Of a stretch of 43,529 bases of DNA, positions 20,486 to 29,007 are shown piece by piece. Below the pieces are notes generated by a model. That model saw only the letters and a list, made by a program, of their open reading frames with translations, ran no database searches and had not been told where the DNA came from. The position numbers and the translations under genes were made by a program. Positions within the stretch are counted from its first letter, which is position 1, and every line of letters begins with the position of its first letter. Source of the stretch: Hoeflea sp. (GTDB taxonomy: Bacteria > Pseudomonadota > Alphaproteobacteria > Rhizobiales > Rhizobiaceae); contig NZ_JACIYP010000041.1 of NCBI RefSeq assembly GCF_014359905.1, positions 1 through 43,529 on the forward strand. The letters are read 5' to 3'.

Positions 20486-22080
20486 TGCCGCGCGGCCTGT
20501 CCTCCATCATCGACAAACACGGGCAGCCGATGCGCGCCTCGGCGTCCGCGTCGACCGCGCCCCTGTCCGCCTATCTCGCAGCCTCCGCGACGGACCCTTC
20601 CATCGCCGCCTGGCAGCCGCGCCTCGAAAGCGCGGACAGCGCCAACAGCTATGAACGCGAGCGGATTTCGTCGCGCGTCCACGATCTCGTGCGTAATGAC
20701 GGCTGGGCCTCGTCGGGCGTGCAGAAGCTGGTCGACGCGGCCATCGGCGGCGGCTGGCGGCTGTCGTCGAAGCCGGACTGGTTCTTCCTCGGCCAGCCAC
20801 GCGAATGGGCACAGAAGTTTGGCGACCGGGTGGAATCGCTCTGGGCAATCCATGCGCAAGACCCGCGGCGCTATGTCGATTATGAGCGCAAGCTCGATTT
20901 CGCCGGCCTTCTCGCGCTGAAGTTCCGTCACCGGATGACGGATGGCGAAAGCCTTTCCGTGATGCGCTGGCGCGAACGCGGCGGCATGTTCGCGACCTGC
21001 GAGCAGGTGATCGATCCCGACCGGCTTTCCAATCCGAACTGGCGCAGCGACACGGAGTTCCTGCGCGGCGGCGTCGAACTCGACAGCGATGGCGCGGCCA
21101 TCGCCTATCACATCCGCTCCGCGCATCCCGGCGAGACCTATCGGGGCGCGCAACGCGCGATCTGGGAGCCGGTGGAGCGCGAGACGGAATGGGGCCGTCC
21201 GATCGTCATTCACCACTTCGAGCCTTCGCGAGCCGGCGAAACGCGGCCCGTCTCGCCGCTGGCGCCGGTGCTCGCCAAGTTCAGGATGCTCAACCGCTAC
21301 GACACGGCGGAGCTGCAGGCGGCGATCCTGAATGCGATCTTCGCGGCCTTTCTCGAAAGCCCGTTCAGCGGCGAAGACATCGTCAATTCGATGGACGCCG
21401 TTACGCAGTATCAGGACCTGCGCGAGGAAACCGCGAAGCGCACCGGGCTCAGGGTCGACGGTGTGCGCATCAACATGCTGGCGCCGGGCGAGAAGTTCTC
21501 GATGCCGCAGGCAACGCGGCCGGCCGTCGCCTTTGCCGCTTTCGAGGCCGCCTGCATCCGCAACATCGCCGGCGCCATGGGGCTCTCCTACGAGCAGCTG
21601 GCGATGGACTGGTCGAAGACGAATTATTCGTCCGCCCGCGCCGCGCTTGTCGAGGTCTGGCGGTTCATCGCCGCACGGCGGCAGCACTTCGCCTCCGGCG
21701 CCGTCATGCCGCACTACATGGCATGGATGGAAGAGGCCTTCGACAAGGGTCTGCTCGAGGCGCCGCCGGGCGCGCCGTCCTTCGAGGAGGCGCCCTTCGC
21801 CTATCTCGGCTGTCAGTGGATCGGCCCTCCGCGCGGCTGGGTCGATCCGGTCAAGGAAGCCCAGGGCGCGCAGCTCCGGATGGAATCGGCGCTGTCGACA
21901 CTGGAGCAGGAATCCGCCGAACAGGGCCTCGACTACCACGAAGTGCTGGAACAGCGCGCGCGCGAGCGCCGCGAGATGGAAGCGCTCGGTCTGCCGATTC
22001 CCGAATGGGGGCAGGGCATCCCGCTTGCATCCGGCGACGGGGGGGTATCGACCGCGATGCCAGGAGCGAGTGATGAATAG
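20485..22080 (+). CDS. Portal protein, lambda gpB family
   Basis: This 531-residue protein fits the lambda-type portal family. It has an N-terminal YERERISSRVHDLVRNDGWASSGVQKLVDAAIGGGWRL, a middle FRHRMTDGESLSVMRWRE, and the conserved late segment (FAAFEAACIRNIAGAMGLSYEQLAMDWSKTNYSSARAALVEVWRF). It forms the dodecameric ring through which DNA passes. It overlaps the protease gene by eight bases. Confidence 0.94.
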   Translation: MPRGLSSIIDKHGQPMRASASASTAPLSAYLAASATDPSIAAWQPRLESADSANSYERERISSRVHDLVRNDGWASSGVQKLVDAAIGGGWRLSSKPDWFFLGQPREWAQKFGDRVESLWAIHAQDPRRYVDYERKLDFAGLLALKFRHRMTDGESLSVMRWRERGGMFATCEQVIDPDRLSNPNWRSDTEFLRGGVELDSDGAAIAYHIRSAHPGETYRGAQRAIWEPVERETEWGRPIVIHHFEPSRAGETRPVSPLAPVLAKFRMLNRYDTAELQAAILNAIFAAFLESPFSGEDIVNSMDAVTQYQDLREETAKRTGLRVDGVRINMLAPGEKFSMPQATRPAVAFAAFEAACIRNIAGAMGLSYEQLAMDWSKTNYSSARAALVEVWRFIAARRQHFASGAVMPHYMAWMEEAFDKGLLEAPPGAPSFEEAPFAYLGCQWIGPPRGWVDPVKEAQGAQLRMESALSTLEQESAEQGLDYHEVLEQRARERREMEALGLPIPEWGQGIPLASGDGGVSTAMPGASDE

Positions 22081-22927
22081 GTTCATTTCCACGCGGCCGC
22101 AACCGGCCCTGCTGCATCCCGGCTTCGCCTCGGGCCTCGAGGCCGCGTTGCGGGTCGCCCGCGCGCCGGCGCAACACAAGCTCATGCAGATCGGCGACAT
22201 GGGCGGCGCCAAAAAGCCTTACGCGCTGATCGACGGCATCGCCGTGATCGGCGTTCAGGGCGTGCTGATCGACAAGCTCGGCTGGTGGGGCAGCGATTAC
22301 GTGACCGGCTATGACTGCCTGCGCTGGCAGATCGCGGCGGCGCATGAGGATGCCGATGTGCGCGGTATCGTTCTCGACATCGATTCCTGCGGCGGCACGG
22401 TGGCGGGGTGTTTCGACCTTTGCGACTTTGCCGTCGACGCGAAACGTCAAACGGGAAAGCCCGTCGTGGCGATCCTCACTGAAAATGCTTTCAGCGCGGC
22501 CATGGCGCTGGCCTCGACGGCCGACAGCATCGCGGTCCCGCGCACCGGCGGCGTCGGCTCCATTGGCGTCGTGACGATGCATTGGGATATTTCGGGCCTG
22601 CTCGAAAAATACGGCGAAAAGGTCACGGTGATCGCCGCCGGCGCGCACAAGGCCGACGGCAACCCCTATGGCCCGCTGCCCGAGGATGTGCTCGCCCGCC
22701 TCTCGGCGGAAGTCGAGGATCTGCGGCAGCTCTTCGCTGCCACTGTGGTGCGTAACCGCGCCGGCGCCCCCAACGCGCCGACGCTTGACGGGGTGCTGGC
22801 GACGGAAGCCCGCACCTATAGCGGCCCGGCCGAGCTTGCCGAGGCCCTGCAGCTCGGCCTCGCGGACGCAATCTTGGCGCCCGCCGATGCCTTCGCGGCC
22901 TTTGCCGCTCATGTCAACGCCGCCTGA
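22073..22927 (+). CDS. Prohead protease, S49 family (gpC-like)
   Basis: This 284-residue protein belongs to the S49/ClpP-like serine protease family that matures phage heads. The oxyanion and Gly loops are GIVLDIDSCGGTVAG. The nucleophile is S141 in ENAFSAAMALA, and the general base is K193 in GAHKADGNPYGPL. After the protease core comes the usual helical part (DVLARLSAEVEDLRQLF...). In lambda, gpC and the Nu3 scaffold share a gene; here the scaffold is a separate ORF 36 bases on. Confidence 0.92.
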   Translation: MNRFISTRPQPALLHPGFASGLEAALRVARAPAQHKLMQIGDMGGAKKPYALIDGIAVIGVQGVLIDKLGWWGSDYVTGYDCLRWQIAAAHEDADVRGIVLDIDSCGGTVAGCFDLCDFAVDAKRQTGKPVVAILTENAFSAAMALASTADSIAVPRTGGVGSIGVVTMHWDISGLLEKYGEKVTVIAAGAHKADGNPYGPLPEDVLARLSAEVEDLRQLFAATVVRNRAGAPNAPTLDGVLATEARTYSGPAELAEALQLGLADAILAPADAFAAFAAHVNAA

Positions 22928-22963
22928 CCGACCGGCCGGGCGGCCAACTGAAGGAATGACGGA

Positions 22964-23527
22964 ATGAAATTCAATTTTGCGCATCTCATCGGCGGCAAGC
23001 CGCGCGGCAAGGCCGCCGTCAAGGCCGCCGATCCCTCGGAGGAAGAGCCCGCGGCGGAGGAAGACGATCCCGAAGCGGAAGGCGAGGACGATGACCCCGA
23101 GGCCGAGGGCGAGGAAGACGACCCCGAGGCCGAGGGCGAGGAAGACGATCCGGAGGCGGAAGGCGAGGACGACAAGCCGGCCGCGCGGACAAAGCCGAAA
23201 GCCGCCCGCGAAACCGCGGCACTCGCCGCGGCCCGCAAGGCCGGGTTCAAGGCAGGCCGCAAGGCGGAGCGGGCGCGCATCGGCACCATCCTCTCCGCGC
23301 CGCAGGCCGCCGGCCGTCTCGATCTCGCCATGTCGCTCGCCGTCAACAGCGCGATGCCCGCGGCTGCGGCTGTCGCATCGCTTTCGGCGGCCCCGAAAAC
23401 CAGCAGGCTCGCGACGCTCATGCCGGATCGCGATCCGAAGATCGGCGCCGCCAGTCCCGCCGCCGACGACAAGCGGGTTGCCACCGCCGGCGCGCGCTAC
23501 CGCGCCTCGCGCGGCCTCAAGGACTGA
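22964..23527 (+). CDS. Putative scaffolding protein with acidic repeats
   Basis: This 187-residue protein was not identified by family; the position after the protease and the composition suggest the Nu3-like scaffold. The first third holds four EDDPEAEGE-type repeats (residues 33-68). Then come basic helices (KAARETAALAAARKAGFKAGRKAERARI) and an Ala-rich helical end. Scaffolds are highly charged and helical, which fits. GAAGGA lies upstream of the ATG. Confidence 0.65.
   Translation: MKFNFAHLIGGKPRGKAAVKAADPSEEEPAAEEDDPEAEGEDDDPEAEGEEDDPEAEGEEDDPEAEGEDDKPAARTKPKAARETAALAAARKAGFKAGRKAERARIGTILSAPQAAGRLDLAMSLAVNSAMPAAAAVASLSAAPKTSRLATLMPDRDPKIGAASPAADDKRVATAGARYRASRGLKD
23060..23167 (+). repeat. 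Four tandem 27-bp coding repeats
   Basis: Units begin at 23060, 23087, 23114 and 23141 and each encodes (E/D)DDPEAEGE. Third-base changes between units show the protein repeat is conserved more than the DNA. Confidence 0.9.
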
Positions 23528-23541
23528 CTGGTCTTCGGCTT

Positions 23542-23564
23542 GGTCGCGGACTTTGCTCGCGACC
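23542..23564 (+). other. Hairpin between scaffold and decoration genes
   Basis: GGTCGCG (23542-23548) pairs with CGCGACC (23558-23564). No U-run follows directly, so it may be an mRNA-stability element rather than a terminator. Confidence 0.4.
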
Positions 23565-23606
23565 TCGCCGTGATTTTCCCGAAACCTTTGACACAAGGAG
23601 AGCGCC

Positions 23607-24263
23607 ATGGACGGCCTCACCGAAACCGCAACCCTGACGCGGTCCAATATCGTGAATGGCGATTTTCCGCTGGTTCACAAGCCCTTCACCATCCTTTCCG
23701 GCCGCAGCCTCCTGCTCGGCACCGTGATCGGCCTGGTGCTTCTCGGCGCGCCCGTGGCCGCCAAGGATGCCGGCGCCGCCGGCGGCGGCACGCTGACCAT
23801 GGCGCCAACGCCGCTCGGCGCCCAGGCGCAGCAGGGCGTCTATCGCGCCGTCTGCATCGCCGCGGCCGTCAATGGCGGCACCTTCGCCGTCTTCGCGCCG
23901 GATGGCTCCCGCCTCGCCGACGCGACTGTCGGCGAGGCCTATGCGGGCGATCACGTGAACTTCACCATCGCCGATGCCGGCACCGATTTCGCCGTCGGCG
24001 ATCTCTTCACCGTCACCGTGCCCGCGGGCAGCGGCAAGGCGGTGCAGTCTCTCACCGCCGCGCTTGACGGTTCGCAGCGTCCGGTGGCGATCCTGGCCGA
24101 ACCTGTGGATGCCACGGTTGAGGATGTCGAGGGGCCGGGTTATGTGTCCGGGCAGTTCGATCCGACCGAACTGCCGCTGACCGATACCGGCTGGACCGCG
24201 GCGACGCTTGCCGCCGCCTTCGGCGACAAGCCGGTCTTCCTGCGCGCCTCCGGCGCCGCCTGA
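23607..24263 (+). CDS. Head decoration protein (gpD-like)
   Basis: This 218-residue protein has residues about 18-75 (DFPLVHKPFTILSGRSLLLGTVIGLVLLGA...) and a later part (SGQFDPTELPLTDTGWTAATLAAAFGDKPVFL) typical of the HDPD family, which binds the capsid surface after expansion. A middle domain with strands (YRAVCIAAAVNGGTFAVFAPDG) is inserted, making it longer than lambda gpD (110). AAGGAGAG is a good ribosome site. It sits immediately before the major capsid gene as in lambda. Confidence 0.85.
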   Translation: MDGLTETATLTRSNIVNGDFPLVHKPFTILSGRSLLLGTVIGLVLLGAPVAAKDAGAAGGGTLTMAPTPLGAQAQQGVYRAVCIAAAVNGGTFAVFAPDGSRLADATVGEAYAGDHVNFTIADAGTDFAVGDLFTVTVPAGSGKAVQSLTAALDGSQRPVAILAEPVDATVEDVEGPGYVSGQFDPTELPLTDTGWTAATLAAAFGDKPVFLRASGAA

Positions 24264-24285
24264 CCGGCACCGGCGGCCACACCGC

Positions 24286-24318
24286 CGCCCGCGCGGTCAA
24301 TCGCGGGCGCCTTCCTTC
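24286..24318 (+). terminator. Possible attenuating terminator between gpD and capsid genes
   Basis: CGCCCGCG (24286-24293) pairs with CGCGGGCG (24302-24309), followed by a pyrimidine run (CCTTCCTTCTTCTCTT). It could set the ratio of decoration to capsid mRNA. The T-tract is interrupted, so strength is uncertain. Confidence 0.45.
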
Positions 24319-24386
24319 TTCTCTTATCAAAGCGGCCTCTCGACGAAACGATCGTGGGCGGGGCACGCGAACCCATGGAGACCGCT

Positions 24387-25412
24387 ATGACAGACGTTTT
24401 CACAACGCGCCAGCTTGTGAAGCTGGTCGAGGATATCCGGCGCCCCCGGACGTTCCTGCTCGACACTTTCTTTCCGGAGGTGCAGATTTTCGACACGGAA
24501 GTGATCGATTTCGATCTGCTGACGAGCGGCCGCAAGCTTGCGCCCTTCGTCTCCCCGCTCGTCGCCGGCAAGGCGCGCAAGGAGCGCGGCTTCGTCACCA
24601 AGACCTTCAAGCCCGCCTATGTGAAGCCGAAGACGCCCATCAAGATCGGCGGCGCGATGAAGCGCCGTCCCGGCGAGCGCATCGCGGGCGAGCGCACGCC
24701 GCAGGAGCGCCACGACGATGCGGTGATGGAGGCGCTCGAGGATCATCTCGACGAAATCACGCGCCGCAAGGAATGGATGGCGGCCTCGGCGCTGGACACA
24801 GGGACCGTCATTGTCGAGGGTGAGGATTTTCCGAAGCAGGAAGTGGATTTCGGACGCCACGCCGACCTCACCGTGACGCTCACGCTCGGCGATCGCTGGG
24901 GTCAGGTCGGCATCAATGTGCTCGACACGATCGAGGCCTGGGCGCAGAAGGTGCAGGATATTTCCGGCGCCGTCTCCAATCAGGTCGTGATGGACCCGAA
25001 GGCCTGGCAGATCGCCCGCGCCGACGAGGCCTTCCTCAAGCTGCTCGACAATCGCCGTCAGGCCACGGGCAATGTCGAGCTCGGGCCTGTGACGGCGCCG
25101 CTCACCGGCGCCCGCAATGTCGGCAATGTCGGCGATTTCGACTTCTGGGTCTATCAGGAAGTCTATGAAGACGAGGCGGGCGTGGCGCAGAAGCTGCTGC
25201 CCGACTATACGGTCTTCCTTGGCGGCGCGCAGATCGAGGGCGTGCAGGCGCATGGCGCCATCCAGGACCCGCGCGCGGGTCTGGCGGCGATGGAAGCCTA
25301 TCCGAGCAACTGGGTCGAGAACGACCCGCCGCTCGAATTCGCGATGACGCAGTCGGCACCGCTGGTGATTCCGAGCCGCGTCAATGCGAGCTTCCGCGCC
25401 CGCGTGAACTGA
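24387..25412 (+). CDS. Major capsid protein, lambda gpE family
   Basis: This 341-residue protein has the family's opening TTRQLVKLVEDIRRPRTFLLDTFFPEVQIFDTEVIDFDLL. The middle is PFVSPLVAGKARKERGFVTKTFKPAYVKPKTPI and GERIAGERTPQERHD, and the end contains NWVENDPPLEFAMTQSAPLVIPSRVNASFRARV. It forms the icosahedral shell (HK97 fold). The ATG at 24387 has GGAG at 24376-24379; upstream in-frame ATGs lack support. Confidence 0.95.
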   Translation: MTDVFTTRQLVKLVEDIRRPRTFLLDTFFPEVQIFDTEVIDFDLLTSGRKLAPFVSPLVAGKARKERGFVTKTFKPAYVKPKTPIKIGGAMKRRPGERIAGERTPQERHDDAVMEALEDHLDEITRRKEWMAASALDTGTVIVEGEDFPKQEVDFGRHADLTVTLTLGDRWGQVGINVLDTIEAWAQKVQDISGAVSNQVVMDPKAWQIARADEAFLKLLDNRRQATGNVELGPVTAPLTGARNVGNVGDFDFWVYQEVYEDEAGVAQKLLPDYTVFLGGAQIEGVQAHGAIQDPRAGLAAMEAYPSNWVENDPPLEFAMTQSAPLVIPSRVNASFRARVN

Positions 25413-25445
25413 CGCGCATCGTCTCCTCCGCGTCAAACAGAGTCC

Positions 25446-25462
25446 GGCGCACGCCGTGCGCC
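25446..25462. repeat. 17-bp palindrome, copy 8 (exact)
   Basis: In the 91-base gap between the capsid gene and the next head gene. Confidence 0.85.
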
Positions 25463-25503
25463 GGTCGCTCTCTCCCGGCATTCCCGAATTCATGGAGTCC
25501 GTC

Positions 25504-26115
25504 ATGGGCAAGACCACAGCCTTGCGCGATGTGATCGCGCGCGAAACCATCTCGATGGGCGGCGCGTTCCGCAAGCCCGGCACCCGCCTCTCCTTTCCGG
25601 CGGATGAAGCGGAACGGCTTGTGAAGGCCGGCGCCGCGGACTGGCCGGCAGAAGACGACGAGACCGTCAAACCGAACCGCCCCTCTGGCCGCGACCTCCT
25701 TGCTGCGATCGGGCAGGCGATGCGCGCGATCGATCCGATGGAGGGAGTTACGCCGGAAGGCAAGGCCTCGCTCTATGCGCTCGCGCATCATCTCGGCTAT
25801 GAGGTGACGGCGGAAGAGCGTGACGAAGCGCATGCCGAGTTCTCCGGCAGGCGTGATCTTTTTGCCGGTGCGAAGGGTGCCGGTCAGGTTGTGGCCGAAA
25901 TGATCGAGAAGGTCAAATCGCAAGATTTCGGCGATCCGCTGCTCAACGCGATCCGCGACCTCAAGGGCGATGTGCCGGCCAACTGGACGCAGGACGGCCG
26001 ACCCGATGCCCGTGCGCTGTCCGAAATCCTCCGGCGCAACGTCAGTGCAGGAGAACGCGACGAGGCCTGGGACAAGTACCGGAAAGCTCTCGCGGAACTG
26101 ACGGAGAAGAAGTGA
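25504..26115 (+). CDS. Head-completion position protein (gpFI slot)
   Basis: This 203-residue protein has an N-terminal strand-rich unit (GGAFRKPGTRLSFPADEAERLVKAGAADW) and two helical segments with similar motifs (TAEERDEAHAEFSG at about 117-130, SAGERDEAWDKYRKA at about 181-195), hinting at an internal repeat. It follows the capsid gene, where lambda has FI, but I see no clear FI similarity. Function unknown; a packaging or head role comes from position only. GGAG lies before the ATG. Confidence 0.65.
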   Translation: MGKTTALRDVIARETISMGGAFRKPGTRLSFPADEAERLVKAGAADWPAEDDETVKPNRPSGRDLLAAIGQAMRAIDPMEGVTPEGKASLYALAHHLGYEVTAEERDEAHAEFSGRRDLFAGAKGAGQVVAEMIEKVKSQDFGDPLLNAIRDLKGDVPANWTQDGRPDARALSEILRRNVSAGERDEAWDKYRKALAELTEKK

Positions 26116-26423
26116 GCGACGCGCGGGCGCAAAGGGCGATCGACGCCGCCTTCCGCGCGTTCGGCCGCGATGCGGTCTACACGCCGGCGGGCGGCGATCC
26201 TGTCGAGGTCCGCGTGCTGTTTCCGCATCCTGACAGGATCGCGGAGGTTGCCGGCATCCGCCATGTCGGGCCTTCGCAATCGATCGAGCTGCGCAAAAGC
26301 GAGGTCGCGGCACCGAAGCAGGGCGACATCATTGAGATCGACGGGAAGAGCTACAAGCTCGGCCAGCCCATGCAACCAGATGCGCGCCGCCTGAAATGGA
26401 GTGCCGATATCAGCGCGGTATGA
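26112..26423 (+). CDS. Head-tail joining protein, gpFII-like
   Basis: This 103-residue protein starts at GTG overlapping the upstream stop. The pattern AFRAFGRDAVYTPAGGDPVEVRVLFPHPDRIAEVAG...SIELRKSEVAAPKQGDIIEIDGKSYKLG...RLKWSADISAV matches the FII/phage-attachment family. These proteins form the head's tail-docking surface. Position and length agree with lambda FII (117). Confidence 0.82.
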   Translation: MSDARAQRAIDAAFRAFGRDAVYTPAGGDPVEVRVLFPHPDRIAEVAGIRHVGPSQSIELRKSEVAAPKQGDIIEIDGKSYKLGQPMQPDARRLKWSADISAV

Positions 26424-26435
26424 GCGAGGGTGGCG

Positions 26436-27089
26436 ATGCGGTTCAAGCTTGCCGTCAAGGGCGATCTCGTCCGTTCGATGAAGGCGGAAGAGGAACGCAT
26501 CGCGCGCGCCGTGTCCGCAGGCGGCGATTCCGTGCTGTCCTGGGTACAGGACGAGTATCGCGGCCAGATCGAACCGCTGCTCGGCCGGCGCGTGGCGAAG
26601 ACGGTTCGCAAGAAGAGGTACCCGTCCGCCGGGAATTCGATCGGCTGGGCGGGGCTTGTCTATTCCCGCGCGGACAAGATCGTCGCCAACTGGCAGAGCG
26701 GCGCGACGATCCGCTCGAAAGATGGCTTTTTTCTCGCGATCCCGACCGCCGCCGCGCCGAAGAAAGGTGCCGGCGGCAAACGCATTTCGCCCTCGAACTT
26801 TCCGGAACATTCGCTGGGTCCGCTGCGCTTCGTCTACCGCAAGGGCAAGCCTGCACTGCTGGTCGTGGACGAGCAGCGGGCACGCAAGGGCAAGCGCGGG
26901 GGCTTTTCGCGCGCGAGCGCAAGGGCCCGAAAGACAGGAACCGGCCTCGTCTCCGTTCCGATGTTCGTTCTCGTACCGCTCGCGCGCATCCCGAAGAAGC
27001 TTTCGCTCGAACGGGTGCGCGTGAAGGCCGCTCAGCGCCTGCCGCGCGAGATCCGTCACAACCTCGAAACACTGCCGCTGGAGATATGA
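26436..27089 (+). CDS. DUF6441 tail-completion-region protein
   Basis: This 217-residue protein has family landmarks MRFKLAVKGDLVRSMKAEEE, VAKTVRKKRYPSAGNSIGWAGLVYSRADKIV, WQSGATIRSKDGFFLAIPTAAAPKKGAGGKRISPSNFPEH and GPLRFVYRKGKPALLVVD. It sits between the FII-like and tail-terminator-like genes, where lambda gpZ acts, so a neck or tail-completion role is likely. GAGGGTGG precedes the ATG; a GTG six bases earlier is also in frame. Confidence 0.88.
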   Translation: MRFKLAVKGDLVRSMKAEEERIARAVSAGGDSVLSWVQDEYRGQIEPLLGRRVAKTVRKKRYPSAGNSIGWAGLVYSRADKIVANWQSGATIRSKDGFFLAIPTAAAPKKGAGGKRISPSNFPEHSLGPLRFVYRKGKPALLVVDEQRARKGKRGGFSRASARARKTGTGLVSVPMFVLVPLARIPKKLSLERVRVKAAQRLPREIRHNLETLPLEI

Positions 27090-27090
27090 G

Positions 27091-27537
27091 ATGCGCAAGG
27101 GTGAAGCGGCGCTCGAGGCGCTGAAGGCGGCGCTCGATCCGCTCGCGGACGGCATTGCCGGCGGACGCGTCGTCCGCAACCCCGAAAGCGAATTGCCGGC
27201 CAGCGAGAGCGAGCGCTGGGTGCTCTCGATCCGCGACGGCACCACCGGCGAGCCCGAGGTCTCTCTTTCGCCGCCGGCTTATGAATATGAACACGAGGCG
27301 GCGCTGGCGCTCACCCTGGTCAAGATCGGTGCCGATGACGCCGACGCGCTTTTCAGCGCGCTTGTCGAGAGCATCGCCGGGCTGATCGATGCCGACCCGA
27401 CGCTGGGCGGCGCCGTGGACTGGGCGCGGCTCGGCACGCTGGACACGGATGAAGTCGACCAGGAGCTGCTGGCCGGTTTCAAGGCGGCGATCCTGCCCTT
27501 GACCCTCACCTACACAACCACAAGCCCTCTCGGCTAA
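27091..27537 (+). CDS. Tail terminator-like protein (gpU slot)
   Basis: This 148-residue protein has ALEALKAALDPLADGIAGGRVVRNP at the start, a middle strand set (PPAYEYEHEAALALTLVK), then DADALFSALVESIAGLIDADPTLGG and AAILPLTLTYTT. This matches the gpU/tail-terminator pattern, in which the protein caps the tail tube and stops its growth. It directly precedes the tube gene, as in lambda (U then V). Confidence 0.75.
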   Translation: MRKGEAALEALKAALDPLADGIAGGRVVRNPESELPASESERWVLSIRDGTTGEPEVSLSPPAYEYEHEAALALTLVKIGADDADALFSALVESIAGLIDADPTLGGAVDWARLGTLDTDEVDQELLAGFKAAILPLTLTYTTTSPLG

Positions 27538-27548
27538 GGAGACGACAC

Positions 27549-28526
27549 ATGGCGCGCAACACCTATGGTTGGGATCTCGCGGCGGCTTTCGCGCCGGAAG
27601 AGAATTTCGGCGTCGCGGCGGCGGGCGGCACCTACACGGAAGTGCCGTTCTATACGCATGGGCTTTCGCGGAACAAGCCGCTCGAGGACGATCCGGTGAT
27701 CGGCGAACGCCTGGTGCGGGCGCCGCATGCGAAGGTGGACGGCCTTGTCGATCATGGCGGGCAATGGGTCTGCCCCTTCGATCTCGGCAATATCGGCCTC
27801 TATCTGCGCGGCCTTCTGGGCGAGCCGGTCACGACCGGCCTGGCCGACGACTACACGCATGTCTTCAAGCCCGGTTCGGGCGAGCTGCTCTCGCATACGC
27901 TGCAAATCCGCGCCGCCGCCGGCCGCTTCCTGCAGCATCGCGGCCTCGCCGTCGAGGGACTTTCCGGTTCGCTGGCCCGCGAGGGCGGCTACAAGCGGCT
28001 CAATGTCGACTTCAAGGGCGCGGACGAAACCGTGCTCGGCGCCTCGGCCGCCGGTATCGTCGCGCCCGCGCTGACGGTCGACCGGCTGCCCGGCTTTCGC
28101 GGCTCCATCAAGCGCGACGGCGTGGCGATGGCGAGCGTGATTTCGGCCAACTGGAATTACGTCAACAATCTCGAGCCCTATGACGCGCCCGACAGTGCCA
28201 CGGTCGCCGGCTACGATCCGGGCATTCCGGCCTTCACGGCGAGCCTCACGGCGCGGCAGACGGCGGACGGGCATGCGCTTTACGATCTCGCGAATGCGGG
28301 CACACGCTTCACCCTCGATATTGCCTGGACGCTCTCCGCCACGAAGTCGCTGGCCTTCACCGTCGGCAATGCCCTGCTGACGCCTTCCTCGGCGCCGGTG
28401 AACGGGCCGGGCGGGCAGCAATATCAGTTCGACCTCTCGGCCGAGCCGGACGATACCGAGGCCGACGATGCCTTCTTCGTCGCGACGCTGAAGAACCAGA
28501 TCGCTTCCTACGCGACGGGGTTCTGA
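27549..28526 (+). CDS. Major tail tube protein
   Basis: This 325-residue protein opens TYGWDLAAAFAPEENFGVAAAGGTYTEVPFYTHGLSRNKPLEDDPVIG, contains GGQWVCPFDLGNIGLYLRGLLG, and ends with SLAFTVGNALLTPSSAPVNGPGGQQYQFDLSAEPDDTEADDAFFVATLKNQI. This is the pattern of the phage tail tube family with a beta-sandwich core. The size and the position before the G/GT chaperone genes support it. GGAGACGAC precedes the ATG. Confidence 0.92.
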   Translation: MARNTYGWDLAAAFAPEENFGVAAAGGTYTEVPFYTHGLSRNKPLEDDPVIGERLVRAPHAKVDGLVDHGGQWVCPFDLGNIGLYLRGLLGEPVTTGLADDYTHVFKPGSGELLSHTLQIRAAAGRFLQHRGLAVEGLSGSLAREGGYKRLNVDFKGADETVLGASAAGIVAPALTVDRLPGFRGSIKRDGVAMASVISANWNYVNNLEPYDAPDSATVAGYDPGIPAFTASLTARQTADGHALYDLANAGTRFTLDIAWTLSATKSLAFTVGNALLTPSSAPVNGPGGQQYQFDLSAEPDDTEADDAFFVATLKNQIASYATGF

Positions 28527-28527
28527 C

Positions 28528-29007
28528 ATGAGCCTGCGGCTGAACATGAAGAAGGAGCCTTATTGGATCGAGCTTGGCTATGGCGTCGCGCACAAGGTCC
28601 GCCCGCTCTCCACGGCGATGACCGGCTCGATCCGCGCCAAGGCGGACAGGCTGTCGGAGGCGATGCTGGAAACGGACGAAGCCGAGCGCCTCGCCGGCCT
28701 CGTCGATGTCGAGGGACTGAGCGAAAAGGAAGTCCTGGCCGGTCTTTCCGAAATGTACATGGCGATCCTGCTCGCCCAGGCGGCCACGGTGGAATGGCGC
28801 GGCTGGCTCGACGAGGCGGGCGCGCCGGTGCCGCTGAGCGGCGATGCGGTGGCCGCCGCCATGCGCCAGCCTTTCATGGCCCGCCTCTTCCTCGCGCAAT
28901 ATATGGCGCCTTACGGCGAGGTCATCGCCGAGGGAAACGGATTGGCGCCGTCGCCGAATGGCATTACGGCGGCGGCGCCAAATATTGCGGCGGCTGCCGC
29001 GAACTGA
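28528..29007 (+). CDS. Tail assembly chaperone G
   Basis: This 159-residue protein would bind the tape measure during tail assembly. It has a strand-rich start (KKEPYWIELGYGVAHKVRPLS) and then helices (IRAKADRLSEAMLETDEAERLAGL, LAGLSEMYMAILLAQAATVEW). The slippery heptamer GGGAAAC lies at codon boundary G GGA AAC (28932-28938), 70 bases before the stop. It follows the tube gene by one base. Confidence 0.85.
   Translation: MSLRLNMKKEPYWIELGYGVAHKVRPLSTAMTGSIRAKADRLSEAMLETDEAERLAGLVDVEGLSEKEVLAGLSEMYMAILLAQAATVEWRGWLDEAGAPVPLSGDAVAAAMRQPFMARLFLAQYMAPYGEVIAEGNGLAPSPNGITAAAPNIAAAAAN

Noticed and set aside
23584..23606. TTGACA-like promoter before the decoration gene
   Set aside because: It is too close to the start codon and lacks a -10; it sits in the middle of the late operon.
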